From Nitrospina sp. (GTDB taxonomy: Bacteria; Nitrospinota; Nitrospinia; Nitrospinales; JACRGP01): a stretch of 64,000 bases of DNA. Every line of letters starts with the position of its first letter. Position 1 is the stretch's first letter. Under the pieces are notes generated by a model. That model was not told the origin of the DNA, ran no database searches, and saw nothing but the letters and a program-made list of their open reading frames with translations. Location: positions 1 through 64,000 of the forward strand of contig JACAVV010000014.1 in the NCBI GenBank assembly GCA_024648695.1, written 5' to 3'. Both the position numbers and the translations under genes were made by a program. Positions 17,435 through 26,741 of this stretch are shown piece after piece.

Positions 17435-19087
17435 ATGGGAAACTTGAACATTAAAAACGATTTGTTTGGTGGATTTACCGCCGGGATTGTCACTTTGCCT
17501 TTGGCATTGGCTTTTGGATTGCAAAGTGGACTTGGTCCCGTTTCCGGCCTGTATTGTGCGATTTTTCTAGGCAGTATCGCAGTGATCTTCGGGGGCACCA
17601 AAACCCTGATCAGTACGCCCACAGGTCCCATGACCGTTGTTGCGGCGCTTACGGTTGCACAAGCCATCAGCCATTTTGGCAGTCTGGAACTAGCCCTCGG
17701 CACCATTCTGGCGATTTTCATTTTAGCGGGGGCCATTCAAATTGCTTTCGGTCTTTTCAAACTGGGCAATAACGTGAAGTTCATTCCCTACCCGGTGCTA
17801 TCGGGTTTCATGACGGGAATCGGGATCATCTTGATCATTTTCGAAATCTATCCTCTAGTGGGGTTGCAGGGTCCAAAGACCATAGCCGGGGTGTTGTCCG
17901 GCCTTCGGCAGGATTTATTCAATATGAACTGGCAAGCCCTGGTGTTGGGATCAGCAACTCTTGTTATTCTTTACATTGCCCCGAAAATCACACGCGCTAT
18001 TCCACCGACACTTTTGGCTTTGGTCATTTGCACATCCATCGCGCTTATCGTGAAAATGGAGGTACCCTTTATTGGGGAAGTGCCGCAAGGTTTACCTGAT
18101 TTACAATTAGGCTCTTTACTGGATCTTCACTTTTCGGAACCCTGGTTTATCATCAGTTCGGCTCTGACCCTGGGGGCTCTGGGTTGTATAGATACCCTGT
18201 TGACTGCAGTGATCGTCGATAAAATTACCCAGACCAAGCATGAAAGTAATCGCGAACTGATCGGACAGGGATTGGGCAATATGGCATCGGCCCTTTTCGG
18301 TGGTCTCCCGGGCGCAGGTACCACCATGTCCTCCATCGTTAACGTGAAGGCCGGGGGGCGTTCACGGTTGTCGGGGGTCATATCGAGCGTGTTCCTTTTG
18401 GCGGTGTTACTGGGACTCGGCACTTACGCCCAGTATATTCCAATCCCCGTCCTCGCCGGTATTTTGATTGGGGTGGGACTGGACATCATTGATTACAACG
18501 GCCTCAAGGAAGTGACCCGGGTTTCGCGGGCGGAAGCGATGATTCTGTTTGTCGTTCTGGCCATGACCGTTTTTGTGGATCTCATCGCGGCAGTGGGTAC
18601 GGGTATGACCTTGTCGGTGTTTGTGTTCATGAAGAAGATGAGCGCCATTGGTGAAGAGAGTATCGACATATTTCCTTTGAGCAAGCTCAAGGTGAGAAAA
18701 CCCTGCGACTTGAAAGAAGAGTTTATTTTACCCACTGACCTTTTAAGCCAGGTTTACATCAAAACCTTTTCTGGTCCCGTGTTTTTTGGCTTTTCGCAAT
18801 TCCTCATCGACAGCTTAAAGCAATTGCCTTCCGTAAAAGTAATCATTTTTGAAATGAATCGCGTGCCTTATCTCGACCAGTCTGCCGCTCATGCCTTGAA
18901 ACTTTTATTTGAAAATTTACAAAATAATGGCATCCGCGTTTTGCTGGCTAACCTGGATGAAGAACCTCGAAAAATGTTGCATGCAGTGAACGTTATTCCA
19001 AATCTCATCAAAGAAGATCAGGTTTTTGACGATATATTCGATTGCGTTAAAAACCTTGAAGAAGAATTTGTACTCCATAAAATTTAG
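17435..19087 (+). CDS. SulP-family anion transporter with STAS domain
   Basis: A 550-residue inner-membrane transporter with about 10-14 helices from residue 12 to 405 and a cytoplasmic C-terminal STAS domain (about 430-535, containing VIIFEMNRVPYLDQSAAHAL). The SulP signature region GLYCAIFLGSIAVIFGGTKTLISTPTGPM lies near residue 37-65. Bacterial SulP proteins carry sulfate, bicarbonate or dicarboxylates, often with sodium; the sequence alone does not settle the substrate. The GAF membrane protein follows 35 bases later on the same strand and may be its regulator. Confidence 0.9.
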   Translation: MGNLNIKNDLFGGFTAGIVTLPLALAFGLQSGLGPVSGLYCAIFLGSIAVIFGGTKTLISTPTGPMTVVAALTVAQAISHFGSLELALGTILAIFILAGAIQIAFGLFKLGNNVKFIPYPVLSGFMTGIGIILIIFEIYPLVGLQGPKTIAGVLSGLRQDLFNMNWQALVLGSATLVILYIAPKITRAIPPTLLALVICTSIALIVKMEVPFIGEVPQGLPDLQLGSLLDLHFSEPWFIISSALTLGALGCIDTLLTAVIVDKITQTKHESNRELIGQGLGNMASALFGGLPGAGTTMSSIVNVKAGGRSRLSGVISSVFLLAVLLGLGTYAQYIPIPVLAGILIGVGLDIIDYNGLKEVTRVSRAEAMILFVVLAMTVFVDLIAAVGTGMTLSVFVFMKKMSAIGEESIDIFPLSKLKVRKPCDLKEEFILPTDLLSQVYIKTFSGPVFFGFSQFLIDSLKQLPSVKVIIFEMNRVPYLDQSAAHALKLLFENLQNNGIRVLLANLDEEPRKMLHAVNVIPNLIKEDQVFDDIFDCVKNLEEEFVLHKI

Positions 19088-19122
19088 CCGTTTTCCCTAT
19101 TAATAAGGATAAGGGTATTAAT

Positions 19123-20166
19123 ATGAATTCAAAACAAACCGATACGGGAAATTCCCTTTTACAAAGACCCACACTTGGCTACGTCATCGCCATGGTCGTC
19201 ACCGCTATTACCATTTCTTTTATTGATGGAATGTTGCCTTTGGGCGTATCCGTTGGTGAGAGTTACGCTTTGTTGGTCCTTATCGGGTTACTCGCCAAGG
19301 ACAGCAGATTGGTGATTGCAGGGGCCATTGTTGGAACCATCCTCATATTTGAAGGGTTTTATATTTCCGATGAAGGCGTGGCGATGTGGATCGTCTGGAC
19401 CAATCGTTTACTGTCAGTTTTTATCATATGGTTGATCGCTATTCTTTCCTCCTCCCAGTTGCGGTTCCTGGAACAACAGGAAGAATCCGAAAAAATAAAA
19501 ACGGCGTATCAGCTCCTGCAAAAAGAGAAGACCACATTGACACTGATTCAGGATATGGCTGTCTTGTCGAACAGCACCTATCCGGTGGAAGAAGCGTTCC
19601 AGCAATCGATGAAGAAAATTTGCGAATTTACTGATTGGCCAGTTGCGCATCTTTATATCCGTAACGGCGATGAAGAAATACTCACCTCCAGTAAAGTCTG
19701 GGTTCTCAAGGATTGGAAACAATTTGAGGCTTTTAAAGAAATTACCGAATCCACCAGCTTTACCCCGGGATTGGGCTTGCCCGGACGCGTGCTGGAAAGC
19801 CGGAAACCGGCATTCATAAAAAACCTGCACAAGGACACCAATTTTCCTCGTCTCGATTTGGCGAAACAAAATGGTCTGAAGTCAGGGTTGGCCTTTCCCA
19901 TAATGATTGGTCCCAAGGTTGTGGCGGTTTTGGAATTTTATTGTAATGAAACTCTGGAAGAAGATGAAAAGCTCATCGAAACTATGGAGCTTATCGGTTA
20001 TCTATTGGGTCGGATCTTCGAACGAGATCATGCCGGACTCAAAAAAGGCGAATATGAAGACCATCTCCGAAGGCTCTATGAACGTATGAAATCCGTGCGT
20101 AAACAGGAAAGCTCAATGGATACCCAGCAACGAGTTGCTGAAAACCTTGATGACGCGTTGAGATAA
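19123..20166 (+). CDS. Membrane GAF-domain protein, no kinase or cyclase output
   Basis: A 347-residue protein with about four N-terminal membrane helices (residues 17-37, 45-62, 67-85, 90-108), similar in layout to MASE/DUF4118-type sensors. A coiled coil (112-140) leads to a GAF domain (about 145-295), where SFTPGLGLPGRVLESRKPAFI and LKSGLAFPIMIGPKVVAVLEF are typical. A C-terminal helix ends the protein, with no kinase, GGDEF or phosphatase domain. It follows the SulP transporter by 35 bases, so it may sense a condition linked to that transport. Confidence 0.8.
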   Translation: MNSKQTDTGNSLLQRPTLGYVIAMVVTAITISFIDGMLPLGVSVGESYALLVLIGLLAKDSRLVIAGAIVGTILIFEGFYISDEGVAMWIVWTNRLLSVFIIWLIAILSSSQLRFLEQQEESEKIKTAYQLLQKEKTTLTLIQDMAVLSNSTYPVEEAFQQSMKKICEFTDWPVAHLYIRNGDEEILTSSKVWVLKDWKQFEAFKEITESTSFTPGLGLPGRVLESRKPAFIKNLHKDTNFPRLDLAKQNGLKSGLAFPIMIGPKVVAVLEFYCNETLEEDEKLIETMELIGYLLGRIFERDHAGLKKGEYEDHLRRLYERMKSVRKQESSMDTQQRVAENLDDALR

Positions 20167-20286
20167 AGTCGGGGTTCCTTCAAACCCGAAATTAAGATGG
20201 TTTGAAATGGTTTTCTGCGAATTTTTTTTCGTACTCAAGACTATCTCAAAAAAGATATCAACCATTCACAATCATCAGAGGTTTTT

Positions 20287-20961
20287 ATGAATAAATTTTC
20301 TTCCATTTTGATCCCAACCCTGTTTTTTCCCCTGCTCTTGGTTCAACTATCTTATGCAGAAACCTTCGCGAATAAAGTCGCCGTTTTGTTCGAAGGATAT
20401 GTGGCGCCTATTGAAGGACGCGAGTTTATACCCGGAACCCGCGATGATGGAGCGCGTAAAGTGGCAGGGACCGTGGTTTTGGTTCAGGGTCCGGGAATCA
20501 CGCTGGTAGCCGATCCGGGAATGGTTCCGGATCGCGCCCTTATTCTGGACGCTCTGAAAAAGAAGGGAGTGCCACCTGCCAATGTCACACATGTGTTCAT
20601 TAGCCATCACCATCCCGATCATACGGTTAATATTGCCTTATTTCCAAACGCGGAGGTCGTCGACTTTTGGGCAACATATCATGGCGATCTGTGGGAAGAC
20701 CATTCGGATAATTACGATATCGCTCCTGGAATCACGGTCATGCGGACACCTGGCCATACCAAAGAAGACGCTTCCCTGCTGGTAAAAACTTCAAAGGGCA
20801 ACTATGTGCTCACGCATTTATGGTGGCAGGCGGATAAAACACCGGCGGTCGACCCTCTTGCCTGGAGCCAAAAAGCCATCGATCAACACCGGAAACGGAT
20901 TCTTGAGATCGCGGACTGGATCATTCCAGGCCACGGCAAAATGTTTTCCAATAGCAAATGA
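20287..20961 (+). CDS. Secreted metallo-beta-lactamase-fold hydrolase (MBLAC1-like)
   Basis: A 224-residue protein with a signal peptide (residues 1-23, ending LSYAET) and a metallo-beta-lactamase fold. The metal site is HHHPDHT (HxHxDH), a second histidine in MRTPGHTKED, and a terminal histidine in IIPGHGKMF. Short proteins of this shape with a DxG motif in VADPGMV resemble MBLAC1-like hydrolases. The substrate is unknown. It lies seven bases upstream of the SnoaL-like gene. Confidence 0.85.
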   Translation: MNKFSSILIPTLFFPLLLVQLSYAETFANKVAVLFEGYVAPIEGREFIPGTRDDGARKVAGTVVLVQGPGITLVADPGMVPDRALILDALKKKGVPPANVTHVFISHHHPDHTVNIALFPNAEVVDFWATYHGDLWEDHSDNYDIAPGITVMRTPGHTKEDASLLVKTSKGNYVLTHLWWQADKTPAVDPLAWSQKAIDQHRKRILEIADWIIPGHGKMFSNSK

Positions 20962-20968
20962 TGGGATC

Positions 20969-21364
20969 ATGATTTCAGAGGAACAAAAATCAGCGGTTTT
21001 AAATACTGTGAATCAGGCCAGCTTACAATGGCAGAAAGCCTTTAATCAGGGCAACGCCGTCGAGTGCGCCTCGTTTTATGAAACAAACGCTGTTCTGCGT
21101 GCGCGTCCTTTTGGAACGTACATAGGGACAGCCGATATTCAGGAATTCTGGCAGAAACTCATGCACCTCGGTTTTACCGATCTCGAATATATTGATCCCC
21201 AGGTAGAAGTGATTGATGTCAGCAGTGCGATTTTAAAGTCGGGTTGGAAAATGAATAAGGCCCAGGGGGTCATCAACAAAGAGTTGTGGGTGATTCAATC
21301 GGACGGAAGCGCAAAACTGCACGAGGATGATTTTGAGGCCAAGGGCAACTTTGCCCAGGAGTGA
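20969..21364 (+). CDS. SnoaL/NTF2-like (DUF4440-type) protein
   Basis: The protein is 131 residues from the ATG at 20969. It is a small alpha+beta barrel of the SnoaL/DUF4440 kind, with the pattern ALQWQKAFNQGNAVECASFY-like helix (LQWQKAFNQGNAVECASFYE) then GTADIQEFWQKLM and a beta-rich C-terminus. This fold binds small molecules; some members are isomerases, many have no known role. The gene follows the metallo-hydrolase by seven bases, so the two probably act in one step series. Its stop codon abuts the convergent FkbM gene exactly. Confidence 0.75.
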   Translation: MISEEQKSAVLNTVNQASLQWQKAFNQGNAVECASFYETNAVLRARPFGTYIGTADIQEFWQKLMHLGFTDLEYIDPQVEVIDVSSAILKSGWKMNKAQGVINKELWVIQSDGSAKLHEDDFEAKGNFAQE

Positions 21365-22318
21365 TTACAATGCGTCGGCATCCAGACGCGAAAACACCAG
21401 ATCGATTTGCCCCAGCGGTGCTTTGATCGGGCCACGAACCCTGCGCGGGTTTTGAATGGACGCGGGCCACAGGTAACGCCAATGAAAATAGGAGTTTTGA
21501 ATTCGGTACGGATGAAATCCTGCTTTCAGTAAAGGCGCGACCACTTCCTCAATAGCGGGCTTCGGTTCTTCCCACCATAAAGGAGACAATTCAATCAGGA
21601 ATTCGACATCGTCAGGAAGAAGGCTTAACAAGGGCGTCATCCCGGCAATGATTTCTCCTTCCGTTCCTTCCACATCAATTTTAATCACCTGAATAGAATC
21701 ATAATCCGATTCGTTTATCCAATGTCCGAGGGGGCCTCCTGAAACTTCTTCTTCTAAAGAGAAACTGGTTGAAGGACGCGTTGTAGCCCAGCCCCGATTG
21801 GCACGCGGCGGACCGTACACCGGTACCCTGCGTTCCTGGTCCGTTACTGCCGCATGCACGACTTCTACATTGGGAATGTTTCCATTCGATTTCAGGTTCT
21901 GTTTCAACGCAGAAACATGAAGGGAGCAGGCATCCAGGGCCAAAACTTTTCCCGTTTCTCCTACCCGGCGTGAAGCCAGCAAACTGTGATAACCGGCATG
22001 GCTTCCCACATCGATGAACATGCGTCCCAATTTTAAACGCCGATCCAAAAATGCACTGATATCCGGTTCCCACACACCAAATAACAGGACGTAAGCTTCT
22101 ATGAAGTCCTGCAAGTATACTTTCAAATGGAATCCCCATCGAGTCATTAACTTTGATTCGGGCGCAAGAACTTTGTCAGGGACCTTGAGCCACAGAACCG
22201 TCCAGACAAAGAACAGTGGAAAACTGATAAGTTTCAGGAAAAGTTTAACAAGGGCGGGGACTTCATTGCTTTCGGTTTGCAATCCACCCATCAACTTTTG
22301 AAATGCTGTTTTCTTCAT
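21365..22318 (-). CDS. FkbM-family methyltransferase
   Basis: A 317-residue SAM-dependent O-methyltransferase of the FkbM group. The SAM-binding motif is FIDVGSHAGYHSLLAS near residue 97, followed by VLALDACSLHVSALKQNL. The FkbM hallmark IKIDVEGTEGEIIAGM occurs near residue 213. A hydrophobic stretch at residues 28-45 may anchor it to the membrane. FkbM enzymes methylate sugars or polyketides. The surrounding genes do not identify the substrate. Confidence 0.85.
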   Translation of the reverse strand: MKKTAFQKLMGGLQTESNEVPALVKLFLKLISFPLFFVWTVLWLKVPDKVLAPESKLMTRWGFHLKVYLQDFIEAYVLLFGVWEPDISAFLDRRLKLGRMFIDVGSHAGYHSLLASRRVGETGKVLALDACSLHVSALKQNLKSNGNIPNVEVVHAAVTDQERRVPVYGPPRANRGWATTRPSTSFSLEEEVSGGPLGHWINESDYDSIQVIKIDVEGTEGEIIAGMTPLLSLLPDDVEFLIELSPLWWEEPKPAIEEVVAPLLKAGFHPYRIQNSYFHWRYLWPASIQNPRRVRGPIKAPLGQIDLVFSRLDADAL

Positions 22319-22406
22319 ATAGACTCATCGTACGATATTCATTCCAGTTAAGGATAATAAGACACCCTCGGGAGAGAGTGATTGCTGGGAGTAATAGTAA
22401 CCAAAG

Positions 22407-24260
22407 CTAATTCAAGCCACTGAAGGGTTGATTGGACACAGAACGGGAATCCTTAAGGTCTCCTATAAACTCCATCGCGAATCCGGTGCTGGAACCAGGG
22501 ATCACGACCGCGCCCCAAAACAGCAGTTGGGTGATATCCGGAAAACCACCACCATTTGAAACCAGGGAACCTGTCACTATTTCGGGATTCGTCGCTTTGG
22601 ACCTGAATTGCAATCGGCCAAAACCGCCTGGGGAGTCTACAACGATCACTTCGGATTTCATAAAAGCCTCCCCTCCAGCTAGAATAAATGAATGGTTGGT
22701 GCTCACAATGAATAATTTTTTGGTGCTGTTACGTGAAATAGTAAATTCCCGCGTATCCAGGGTCTCACCACTTTCCAGAAAAGTTTCCATAACCAAACCC
22801 ACTTGCGAACTCAGCGCCGAAAGGGAAGGATGACTGATGCTGAGGAAAGAATAGTTGTCTGAATCCGCTTGCCAGTATGGGCTAATCACCAAATTTGGGT
22901 TGTTTCGCACCCGGTGCCGCTCTTCCAGTAAGCTCAAGGCCTGGCCCACCTGAACCCGCGGTTTGCTGAGACCGTTTCTGGAGTCATTGACCGGTTTCCC
23001 GGTATCCATGAGTAACTGCAAAATATTGTCCAGGGTCTGGCTATCCGGCGTGTTCAAATTTCCAAGTGAGGGAGTCGCCCCCAAAGCCAATCCCCCTTGC
23101 AAAAGAAGAGCCCAGGTTCCCGCTACGTGCGGCGCAGACATGGAAGTTCCCGACATCGTACCGAAGGTGTTTCCCGGTTCGGACGATTGAATCGAGGTGC
23201 CTGGAGCTAGCAGATCCAAAAAGGACGCGCTATTGGACGAACTGTTCACCGAGTCACTTTTGGTGGTGTTGCCGACACTGATGACGGAAGACAGGCAAGC
23301 GGGCGTGCTCAATCCATCTGTAAACCCGGAGTTTCCGGAAGCGGCGATCACCGCTATTCCGGCGTCACGTAACTGGTCTACAGCGAGTTTCACACTGGGA
23401 CTGTCACTGTCGCAAGCGGATACCGATGTGAATTTTTGCGTGCCCCCCAAACTCAAATTTACTGAGGCGATGTTGAAGGTACTGCTCAATTCCAGCACGC
23501 GTTCCAGAGCTTTCACTAAATCGGAAGTGAAGGCGCCTAACAGACCCCCGGATTCCGAAAATATTTGCATCGCAATGAGATCGGTCCCCTTGGCCACTCC
23601 TGAAAAATTCTGCGAATTGCCAAGAGCGATGCCTGCCACATGAGTACCGTGGTCGCATCCTGAAATTCCGCAATTCGCACCGCTTTCGGGCGCAGTGGTT
23701 TCCTCCAATCCACCCGGACACAAATTGTCGGAGTAACACGCCTCCGACACTACACGGCCTTCAAAAAAATCGTGACTGGTTTCTACTCCCGTATCGATGA
23801 CAGCGATGGCGTAACCCGAGCCTGTGAAATTGCTTTGAAATGCCTGGTCGGCACCGATGAGGGGTACAGAGTCGGTCAAGGAAGGGAATAAAAGTTTATC
23901 CTCCTCAACACTAAGAATATTAGGGAGGCTTTGCAAAACTATTAAGTCAGATCTATCCACTTGCATTCGCAAAAATGGGAGGCGATGGAATAAATGGGTG
24001 GAGGCAAACCGGATTCGCATCCGTTGCATTTCCTGCAAAAAGGATTTTTGTAGATTGCGCGGGTTTTGGAGAAATTTAAGGGACTTGTAGTTTGAACCAC
24101 CTGCTGAATCACCTGAATCTGAGGAAGGTTCTTTCAGGGTGATGATAACTCGAATGGAATCGCCATTATTCTTTGATTCCGGCTGTTGGCCCGTGGACAA
24201 GTGCGGAAAGAGTAAAAATAGAAGAATTGTGAAAGCCGCTAAAGATTTGTCAAACGACAT
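22407..24260 (-). CDS. Secreted subtilisin-like serine protease (S8)
   Basis: A 617-residue protease with a signal peptide (1-24), a propeptide-like N-terminal domain (35-125) and a subtilase catalytic domain. The triad is D156 (AVIDTGVE), H204 (DHGTHVAG) and S373 (SGTSMSAPH), with oxyanion asparagine N310 (AASGNSG). After about residue 440 a beta-rich C-terminal domain of about 175 residues has no recognised family. Two or three cysteine pairs in the catalytic domain fit a secreted enzyme. Its ATG overlaps the stop codon of the upstream gene by one base (TAATG), so translation is coupled. Confidence 0.93.
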   Translation of the reverse strand: MSFDKSLAAFTILLFLLFPHLSTGQQPESKNNGDSIRVIITLKEPSSDSGDSAGGSNYKSLKFLQNPRNLQKSFLQEMQRMRIRFASTHLFHRLPFLRMQVDRSDLIVLQSLPNILSVEEDKLLFPSLTDSVPLIGADQAFQSNFTGSGYAIAVIDTGVETSHDFFEGRVVSEACYSDNLCPGGLEETTAPESGANCGISGCDHGTHVAGIALGNSQNFSGVAKGTDLIAMQIFSESGGLLGAFTSDLVKALERVLELSSTFNIASVNLSLGGTQKFTSVSACDSDSPSVKLAVDQLRDAGIAVIAASGNSGFTDGLSTPACLSSVISVGNTTKSDSVNSSSNSASFLDLLAPGTSIQSSEPGNTFGTMSGTSMSAPHVAGTWALLLQGGLALGATPSLGNLNTPDSQTLDNILQLLMDTGKPVNDSRNGLSKPRVQVGQALSLLEERHRVRNNPNLVISPYWQADSDNYSFLSISHPSLSALSSQVGLVMETFLESGETLDTREFTISRNSTKKLFIVSTNHSFILAGGEAFMKSEVIVVDSPGGFGRLQFRSKATNPEIVTGSLVSNGGGFPDITQLLFWGAVVIPGSSTGFAMEFIGDLKDSRSVSNQPFSGLN

Positions 24261-24988
24261 TAGGGATAAGATAGCCTGGTTTCTGGTTCATTGATTCGAT
24301 TATTAAAAATTTCGTCCTCACCTACTATCAATGATACCGACAAATCCCCTCGTTTCGAATAATTTTCTACTTCACAAGTTTTGATTTCCTGACCACGAAT
24401 GATCAAGGTCTGGCTTCCAGTACCGCCTAATTCATGGCTCTGAACCTTTCCATCGCTATGCAATATCTTACACCAGCCTTTAAACTTGATGGGTGACTCT
24501 GCGATCCCAATAACAACCACCTGAATTTGTTTATCCTGTTTTGCATCCTTATTGACCAGTTTTTTAATCGTGGTTGAAAAATAATAACGTCCATCTGAAG
24601 CTTGTCCATATGGAACTTTAGAGGAACTGCCGTCCGGGTTATCGAAATTGACATAGCCGGCCACATCCACGTTTGGCCCATATTCATATCCATCGATGAC
24701 AAAAACCAATGGAATACCTTTCATCACCGGTTCGAATGAAATCTTGATGTCCTTCTTTTTCATAAGACTCGCAACCGAACCATTCACCATAGCCAGCATT
24801 TCCTCGTTCAGATTGTCTTTATAAAACAGGGCACCAATTGCTGTTTTCTTATCCTTACTCTGAAACGCTACCTCAATTCGTTTTTTGAACCCTTCTTGGG
24901 AATCATTTCCTGCAAAAGACAACGTGACGAAAACAGGAACGAGCATAATTAAAAAAACGTAAAAGCCAAGCTTTTCAAATGAATTCAT
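24260..24988 (-). CDS. Secreted hypothetical protein coupled to the subtilase
   Basis: A 242-residue protein starting at the ATG at 24988, preceded by GGGGGAGAA. The longer upstream reading frame lacks an RBS. A signal peptide ends near FAGNDS. Two cysteines occur near the C-terminus (KGWCKIL and IKTCEVEN), spaced to form a disulfide. The protein is otherwise beta-rich and acidic/basic mixed. The stop codon overlaps the start of the subtilase, suggesting a fixed ratio of the two proteins; it could be a protease inhibitor, chaperone or substrate. No family is recognised. Confidence 0.6.
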   Translation of the reverse strand: MNSFEKLGFYVFLIMLVPVFVTLSFAGNDSQEGFKKRIEVAFQSKDKKTAIGALFYKDNLNEEMLAMVNGSVASLMKKKDIKISFEPVMKGIPLVFVIDGYEYGPNVDVAGYVNFDNPDGSSSKVPYGQASDGRYYFSTTIKKLVNKDAKQDKQIQVVVIGIAESPIKFKGWCKILHSDGKVQSHELGGTGSQTLIIRGQEIKTCEVENYSKRGDLSVSLIVGEDEIFNNRINEPETRLSYP

Positions 24989-25129
24989 CGATTCTCCCCC
25001 TGTCAAATATACTGGAAAGCTTTTTAAAAATAATAATTCCTGATAACCAGAAAATGTATTATTTATTGGCAAACTACAGCGCATTTAAATCAAAACCTGC
25101 AACAATCCATTGATTATCGCATCATTTTG

Positions 25130-25486
25130 TTATTTGGAGTCCAAGTATTTATTGAGGAGTTTGGAGTTCAGGATTTGAGGGTTACCATCAGCGAACTCTT
25201 TAGCCAGTTTGAAATGTTTTTTGGCGCGATCGGATTTGCCTTCCTGATGGAGACATAAGGCGAGATTAAAATGGATTTCGCCATTTTTATAATTGGCTTC
25301 CATGGCTTGGTTGAACTGGATCAAGGCTTCAAAATAGCGACCCGCTTTAAAATGCGCGATACCCTGATCATTGTGAGTTTTGGCGGATGGCTCCGACGCA
25401 ACACCCAAAATGAGGGGGTATTCTTCAGGCCCACTGCAGGCAGTTATGCTTATTACAAGAATGAGAGAAAAAAATAGTCGTTTCAT
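25130..25486 (-). CDS. Small TPR lipoprotein
   Basis: A 118-residue protein starting at the ATG at 25486. The N-terminus MKRLFFSLILVISITACSG is a lipoprotein signal with the lipobox ITAC, so the mature protein should be lipid-anchored. Residues 40-100 form TPR-type helices (THNDQGIAHFKAGRYFEALIQ and GEIHFNLALCLHQEGKSDRA). Its operon position ahead of the secreted hypothetical protein is possible (141 bases away). The partner is unknown. Confidence 0.75.
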   Translation of the reverse strand: MKRLFFSLILVISITACSGPEEYPLILGVASEPSAKTHNDQGIAHFKAGRYFEALIQFNQAMEANYKNGEIHFNLALCLHQEGKSDRAKKHFKLAKEFADGNPQILNSKLLNKYLDSK

Positions 25487-25616
25487 AACCAACAAGAATT
25501 CAGCATGTAATTCCAAATTCCCATCACATTTAAAAATGGTAAATTTGGACACAAAAAAAGCCACTTAACTGAATAAGTAGCTTAAATTTTGGTGTTCCCC
25601 ATACGGGAAAATAAAA

Positions 25617-25693
25617 TGGCGGGGCCGACGAGACTCGAACTCGCGACCTCTGGCGTGACAGGCCAGCGTTCTAACCAACTGAACTACGACCCC
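25617..25693 (-). tRNA. tRNA-Asp (anticodon GTC)
   Basis: A 77-base cloverleaf on the minus strand with acceptor stem GGGGTCG/CGGCCCC, discriminator G and an encoded CCA. The anticodon loop reads CTGTCAC, giving GTC for aspartate. The T-arm GTTCGAGTC is intact. Confidence 0.93.
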
Positions 25694-25810
25694 GCAATAA
25701 TCTTGTTTGACCCATTATATCATGGATCATAACTTCAAAAGTCAAATATCAATAGCAGTCTGCAACCCACAGCGAAGCGGGTTGGCGGCTAGTTTTTCCC
25801 AGGCATAGCC

Positions 25811-25886
25811 TGGTGGGCGGAACAGGGCTCGAACCTGTGACCCTCGGCTTGTAAGGCCGATGCTCTCCCAGCTGAGCTACCCGCCC
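25811..25886 (-). tRNA. tRNA-Val (anticodon TAC)
   Basis: A 76-base cloverleaf with acceptor stem GGGCGGG, anticodon loop CTTACAA (TAC, valine), T-arm GTTCGAGCC and an encoded CCA. It is about 120 bases upstream of tRNA-Asp on the same strand and the two are probably co-transcribed. Confidence 0.94.
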
Positions 25887-26187
25887 TTTTTTTGGCTTGC
25901 TAAAATAGTTTCCAAAAGGAAAAGGAGTATATTAACGCCTTCATAATCTGTCAAGAAATTTATTTCCCAAACACCCTCAATATCGCAAAAAATATTGATT
26001 TTAAAAAGATTGACAGGGTTGCAGAGGGATTATAAGATGGGACAGTTTCAAAATCAGGATATGTTGAATCAATAATCGACCCCAAATCCCGGAAAAATCA
26101 ACGCATTGAATTTTAAGTAGTTATTGTTCTGATTTTTGGAAAACGATCATCATTCAACGTTCCCTAACAGGCACCAAGTCAAAATAA
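25887..26187. other. Intergenic region between tRNA-Val and the PilZ gene
   Basis: About 300 bases of AT-rich DNA from which the tRNA unit (leftward) and the PilZ-mreB operon (rightward) diverge. Promoters for both are expected here, but none stands out clearly. No gene or strong structure is seen. Confidence 0.4.
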
Positions 26188-26682
26188 ATGCCTAACCATG
26201 AACACCCACGGGAATTGTCCTTGGGTCAAGTGCCCATGCTCGATGAAATATTGAAAAATCTTGAAAACCTTTCCGGAGCCGAACTGATCAAAGTAAAAGA
26301 AAAAGTCCTGGCCCTGATGGAAAAAAGGTCTCTTGAAGATCTGGGACGCCGAATCAGCAAACGTGCCAAGGTAAATATTCCGGGAACCTGTTTCATCGAG
26401 CGGGAAAAAGAATTTTTTGACAAGGAACACAAGATCCTGATCAAGGAAATGTCCGTCAACGGAATGCTTTTTGAAACCAGCACCCTTATTTATACCAACG
26501 ATTTGTTAGGAATTACATTTCGATCACCCTCAACTGGAATCAACAAATTCATCGATTGCCTGGTGGTCCGCGTTGATGAAGTCCACGAAAAACCCGAGTT
26601 AGAATTTATTGTTGCCGTAAAAGCCGTAGACAAAAAAACCGTACAATCCTACAAAGAAATGTTATCTAAGCGAGTCCCCTGA
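26188..26682 (+). CDS. PilZ-domain protein (probable cyclic di-GMP receptor)
   Basis: A 164-residue protein. After an N-terminal helical coiled stretch (residues 14-50) the PilZ domain begins with RRISKRAKVNIPG near residue 54 and continues with the EMSVNGMLFET motif near residue 90. These correspond to the RxxxR and (D/N)xSxxG cyclic di-GMP-binding motifs; aspartate is replaced by E-M before the serine. It heads an apparent operon with the GAF/GGDEF-like protein and MreB. Confidence 0.72.
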   Translation: MPNHEHPRELSLGQVPMLDEILKNLENLSGAELIKVKEKVLALMEKRSLEDLGRRISKRAKVNIPGTCFIEREKEFFDKEHKILIKEMSVNGMLFETSTLIYTNDLLGITFRSPSTGINKFIDCLVVRVDEVHEKPELEFIVAVKAVDKKTVQSYKEMLSKRVP

Positions 26683-26741
26683 AACCCTGAAGGTTCGCCT
26701 GAAATAACCTATCGCAGTTCCGTTCAACTTTAACGCCCAGA

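Noticed and set aside
20804-20968. An upstream extension of the SnoaL-like gene
   Set aside because: The extra 55 codons overlap the metallo-hydrolase gene in another frame; the ATG at 20969 gives the normal family length.
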